64,000 nt of DNA, taken from Podospora pseudoanserina. Taxonomy: Eukaryota; Ascomycota; Sordariomycetes; Sordariales; Podosporaceae. The number at the start of each line of letters is the position of its first letter. Position 1 is the first letter of the stretch. A model generated the notes under the pieces. It worked only from the letters and a program-made list of their open reading frames with translations. It did not search any database and was not told the DNA's origin. The stretch spans positions 6,014,001 through 6,078,000 of the forward strand of contig NC_085920.1 in assembly GCF_035222485.1 (NCBI RefSeq), read 5' to 3'. A program made the translations under genes and the position numbers. Positions 59,361 through 64,000 of this stretch are shown here, piece by piece.

Positions 59361-62300
59361 ATGGCCGATTATCAACCGGACCGAGTGCCACAGTCGAGGC
59401 ATCACCAGCAGGGACATGCCGACACCTACCAGCGAGATGCCGCCTTCTCCAACATCTTTGGCGCCGCACCGCCCCCGGGCCGTTCGCAGACTATGACCTC
59501 GTCCGTCCACCCGCCCGAATTCATGCAACCGGGTCGCACCCAAACTATGACATCCACTTCAGGCATGTCGGACATGCAGCGACCTCCGCCTCAACGGCCA
59601 CCTCATGGCGGGGGAGGAGGAGGAGGAGGATTCGGCGGGCCTATGCCGCGACAGCGGCCGAACGACCGAGGAGGGTACGACTACTACCAGACGCAAGGTC
59701 AACCGCGCTCGGCTTCGACCGGAAACCAGGTCCCGTCGCCCCAATTTCTTCAGCAACAGCAACAACGGCGCCCCTTCCCCGGAAGCCCGCCGCCGCAGCA
59801 GGGGCAACAGGGCTACCCGCCTCAGCACTATAACCAGCAATATCAGCAGCAACCGCCGCCGCGCAGGCCACCTCAGGGGTCGCCGCCCCAGGACTATCAC
59901 AGCCCTCAGCAAACCGCAACCCAACGGTTCTACCAAGGCGGCAGACCCGCTCCGGCGATGAATGCCGACCCCTATCGATCTCAGTCTCTGGCGAGCTATC
60001 CGAGAGGACCCCCGATGTATCAACCTCCTCCGCAACAATACCAGCAACAAGCCCCATCTGCCAACGCCCTTCGCAATGCTCAGTATAGTAACCAGCACTC
60101 GGCGCGGACCACCGCACAGGGCCGGGTTGTGCCCGAGAGACACTTTGAGGATCGTTCCAATACCATGACCGGTTATCCCTCCCACGATCGAGATTCTCAC
60201 CAGACGATGAGTGGCCGCGTGATTCCGAATAGAAGGCCGGCGGGGCGCGACAGTAGCGGTGGTCATTCGGTGACGGCAGACTATCTGGCCAATAGCTCGC
60301 ATAGCTCGCCAAATCCAGGGCATGCTATGGGGTACGGTCCCCCCGGATCTCAGACAAGGACGGTCAGTATGGCCTCCTCAGTTGGAAACGACAGTCAAAG
60401 GACAATGTCAATGGCCAGCACCATCACACCTTCGATAGCCCCAACAGACAGAAGCGACACTACGATTGTTCAGAGGTCATCTGTAGGCAGTGAGAGACCA
60501 CCGACAGCTAGAATTCGGCCACCAATTGTGTACCCGGCTCTCCTATCTCGTGTTGCCGAGTGTTTCCGGCGAAAGATCGTGGTGGGAGACAGGACCAAGA
60601 ACGAACTGACATACACCAACGCCTTCAGCGGTGCCGAGGCGGTTGATGTTTTGTCTTACATTATCAGAACCACAGATCGAAACCTGGCTTTGCTACTGGG
60701 GCGCGCACTCGACGCACAAAAGTTCTTTCACGACGTCCAGTACGAACATAGGTTGCGCGACTCGACCTACGAAATGTACCAGTTCCGCGAGACGATGTCG
60801 GACGAAGCGAACGAGGAACCGGGGGTGAACGGTGTCTTTGTACTGCTCTCCGAGTGTTACTCTCCAACTTGCACCAGAGATCAACTGTGCTATTCTATTG
60901 CATGCCCAAGACGACTGGAGCAGGTGTCTAGGCTCAAGCTGACTATGGGTCCTGGTCTCAAAAGAGAAGGAGAGGCCACGGTTGGTGACGATGATGTTGA
61001 TCAAACAGACGAACAAAGACTCTGGATCAACACCGTTCCCAAGGAGATTGCTGACAGCATCGGAGATCGTGAAAAGAAGAGACAGGAGGTTATTGCGGAA
61101 GTCTGCTACACGGAAAGAGATTTCGTCAAGGACTTGGAGTATCTTCGTGACTTTTGGATCTTCCCACTGCGTGGAAAGATCAACGGCATGTCGCCACTTC
61201 CACCACAGAGACGAGAAAAGGTGGTCAAGACGATTTTCAGCAATATCATCGATCCGCCAAGTATCCACGCCGTCAGCTCCAAGTTTGCCAGGGCACTTAC
61301 GGAGCGTCAGCAAAAGACGCCGGTTGTCAAAAACATTGGTGACGTGTTCCTGGAGTATGTGCCGCACTTCGAGCCGTTCATTCACTACGGTTCCAAGCAG
61401 CTGGAGGGCAAGCACGAGTTCGAAAATGAACGGGCCATAAACAAGGACTTTGCGCTTTTTGTGGATGAAATTGAACGGCGGAGAGAGTCGAGGAAACTGG
61501 AACTGAACGGTTACCTGACAAAACCGACGACGAGGCTGGCCAGGTATCCGTTGCTGTTGGAGAACGTCTTGAAATACACTGAAGACGGCAACCCTGATAA
61601 GGAGGATATTCCCAAGGTGCTGACCTTGATCCGTGATTTCCTCAGCAGGGTGAATGCCGAGTCTGGAAAGGCTGAGAATCGTTTCAACTTGCGCAGACTT
61701 CACGAGAACCTCAAGTTCCGTCCCAACGAAAGGGTCGACTTGAAGCTCACACATGAGGGCCGTGAGATGGTGTACAAGACTCAGTTCAAAAAGACGCCGA
61801 CGGAAACGACAGCCGATATCACTGCTTACTTGTTTGACCATGCTATCCTTTTGGTTCGGATCAAACAGGTGGGCAAGACGGAGGACATTAAAGCGTATAG
61901 GAGGGTAAGTGATCGGGACAGGTTGTTCTTAGATACAGGGCTAACATGGCTCTAGCCGATTCCGCTGGAGCTTCTTTCCATCAAGGAGATGGACGAGGTT
62001 ATTCCGCAGTCTGGTTCCGTCAAGAGGACATCGTCTAGTTTACTGCCTCTTCGCGCGGCCAATGACACCAAAAAGGGCGAATGGCCCGTCACTTTCCGGC
62101 ATCTAGGCAAGAACGGTTACGAGCTGACGCTGTATGCTTCGAGCCAGTCCGGACGACAGAAGTGGCTCGAGTTCATCGATGCTGCGCAGTCCAAGCTGAG
62201 AGCCCGTGCCGACTTCTTCAACACGACTGTCATCTCGTCTGGCTTCTTCTCGCCCCAGAACAAGATCAACTGCATCACGCCTTTCGATGGCGGTCGCAAG

Positions 62301-63430
62301 CTTATTTACGGTACCGACAGCGGCATCTACATGTCGGATCGTCGCGCCAGGGACGGAAACGCAGCACCGCGCCGTGTGATAGACGTGACGGGTGTGACGC
62401 AGGTTGATGTCCTGGAGGAATATCAGCTTCTGCTGGTTCTCTCCAACAAGTCGCTGTTGTCGTATCAGCTCGGTGCGCTGGATCCCAACGAGCCGCTCTC
62501 GTCCAAGAGGGCCAAGAAGATTCAGAACCACTGTAACTTCTTCAAGTCGGGTATCTGTCTGGGGAGACATCTTGTCTGCTGCGTCCGAAGCAGCGCGCTG
62601 TCTACCACGATCAAGGTCTACGAACCGAACGACGCCATGTCCCGCACCAAGAAGCAAAAAGGTCTCTCCAAAATGTTCAACGCCGGCCAGGACGAACTCA
62701 AGCCGTTCAAGGAGTTTTACATCCCCACCGAATCGACGTCGGTCCACTTCCTTAAATCCAAACTGTGTGTCGCCTGCGCTAGAGGGTTTGAAGTTGTTTC
62801 TCTCGAAACGCTGGAAACGCAATCGCTGCTCGACCAAGCCGACACGTCACTGGATTTCGTGTCGAGGAAGGAAGGGGTCAAGCCTATTCACATTGAGCGC
62901 CTTAACGGGGAGTTTTTGCTGAATTACAGCGAGTTTTCGTTTTATGTGAACAGGAACGGGTGGAGGGCGAAGCCGGAGTGGAGGCTGGACTGGGAAGGGT
63001 CACCGCAGGCGTTTGCGTTGAGCTACCCGTGGATTCTGGCGTTTGAGCCGAACTTCATCGAGCTAAGGCATTTGGAGAATCTGTCGGTGCATATTGTGCC
63101 GCATAGGAACTTGAGGATGCTGCATTGCAGCACGCATGAGGTGAGTTTCAACTCTGTTGACACTTGACATCGGACTTTACAAGTTTGTGTTGAGAGAGAA
63201 TGGCTGGGAACTAACGGGTTGTACAGATCTTGTTTGCGTACGAGGATGAGCAAGGACAGGATGTGGTTGGGGCGATTGACTTTTGGAAGAGCCAGAGGGG
63301 GAGTATGTACCCTGTTGATGGGGCGGCGCCGGCAGCGTTGCCGTCGACAGAGGGGGGTGGCCAAGGGGCGGCGTCGGGTACTTCGGGGCAGCAGCAGCAG
63401 CAGCCGCCTAGGTTGACGGTGAATATCTAA
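59361..63430 (+). CDS. Rho1 guanine nucleotide exchange factor (DEP-RhoGEF-PH-CNH, Rom2 type)
   Basis: Predicted 1310 residues from exons 59361-61904, 61956-63140 and 63227-63430. Donors are GTAAGT and GTGAGT, acceptors CTAG and ACAG, all in phase 0. The first 390 residues are Gln/Pro/Ser/Gly-rich and disordered. A DEP domain follows at about 392-475 (AFSGAEAVDVLSYIIRTTDR). The RhoGEF (DH) domain at about 575-775 has the CR1 helix EVCYTERDFVKDLEYL and the CR3 segment YLTKPTTRLARYPLLLENVL. A PH domain at about 790-930 ends at the LEFIDAAQSKL helix, and the citron-homology (CNH) domain runs from about 950 to 1245. This order is that of yeast Rom2 and fission yeast Rgf1, which activate Rho1 in cell-wall integrity signalling at the plasma membrane. 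The protein has the usual length. Its C-terminus is Gln/Gly-rich. Confidence 0.95.
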
Positions 63431-64000
63431 GTTTATCAAGAAGGTAAAGGGAAAGTAATATTCCGGTTTGGAAGTCTTTGAGTTCAAAGTAGGGGGGGGG
63501 AGCGGTTTGCAGACGGGGTTTGAAGGAAGAGGAGCAGTAGCAGCAGGGTTGGAATATCTGGGAGAGTTCTCTTTTTCTTCAAAATTTCGGGAAGTTTCTA
63601 TTGTAGTGTGGTTGGGATCGTGGAGTGATGTTTTTGTCTGTCTAACTTTTTTTTTCTGTTTGTTTTCTACATAACACACAAGTCCAAGGTATTATTACCT
63701 TTTTAACATGAGCAAGAAAGTTTTTGTTGGAAAAGTTTTGGGGGTATAACTGGAGAAACCAGGGGGCAGGGGGGTTTTTGAGTTGGGTGTAATGCTAGGA
63801 AGGTTTGAAAGACAGATGGGGGCTTTTTTTTTTTTTGTTTCGTGTGTGTGTGTTGCGATGTTGTTTTTGCTTTGTGTTTACTTGGGAGGGAAAAGCATTT
63901 AGTTTATTTGTTAATACCTATGTGTTCAAAGTTCTCAAGGGGGGGGTGATGGCTTTTTGTCTGTTGAGATAGTTTTGGGTGAGAATATAAGGGTGTCGAA
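63431..64000. other. 3' flank of the Rho GEF gene
   Basis: G-rich and T-rich sequence with a run of nine G at about 63,492-63,500 and a run of about 13 T at 63,824-63,836. No gene is seen up to the window edge. Confidence 0.6.

Overview
The window looks like nuclear DNA of a filamentous ascomycete (Pezizomycotina), most likely a sordariomycete close to the Sordariales. The reasons are short GT-AG introns of about 50-150 nt, C-ending codons, long Pro/Ser/Gln-rich linkers, and a gene set of fungal families: a hybrid histidine kinase, a FlbC-type C2H2 factor, a NIMA kinase, a Rom2-type Rho GEF, DUF3433 and D-arabinono-1,4-lactone oxidase. The taxon is an inference. All splice sites were read by eye.

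I support 16 protein genes. From left to right: an SRPBCC-fold protein (+) convergent with a Dabb stress-responsive barrel protein (-) at 0.5-1.8 kb; a 1478-residue PAS hybrid histidine kinase (-) at 2.9-7.4 kb; SAICAR synthetase of purine synthesis (-) at 8.7-9.7 kb; a secreted GPI-type aspartic protease (+) at 11.6-13.1 kb; a large unrecognised protein (-) at 13.7-16.4 kb whose reading frame changes without a clear intron; D-arabinono-1,4-lactone oxidase (+) at 18.0-19.7 kb; a DUF3433 membrane protein (+) at 20.4-23.2 kb; a BLOC-1 Cnl1-like small coiled-coil protein (-) at 24.3-24.9 kb; and a secreted CE2-like SGNH esterase (+) at 27.5-28.9 kb.

From 28.9 to 48.85 kb the window is gene-poor. 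The only gene I can support there is a FlbC-like conidiation regulator (-) at 36.1-37.1 kb, with about 7 kb of empty sequence on its 3' side and about 11.7 kb on its 5' side. The right end is dense again: NIMA-type mitotic kinase (-) and an ankyrin/double-BTB protein (+) share a divergent promoter; then a small Ser/Pro-rich protein with a charged helix (+), the V-ATPase proteolipid c subunit (-), and a DEP-RhoGEF-PH-CNH exchange factor for Rho1 (+).

There is no biosynthetic cluster, no operon-like grouping, no recognisable transposon and no complete RNA gene. The genes are mostly housekeeping, signalling, development and secretion functions that act independently. The most unusual signal is compositional. 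In many genes the sense strand switches sharply from C-rich with C-ending codons to G-rich with G-ending codons in the 3' part, and the G-rich state often runs past the stop codon. The skew inverts exactly between the convergent pair at 1.2-1.35 kb. The SAICAR synthetase and V-ATPase c genes do not show it.
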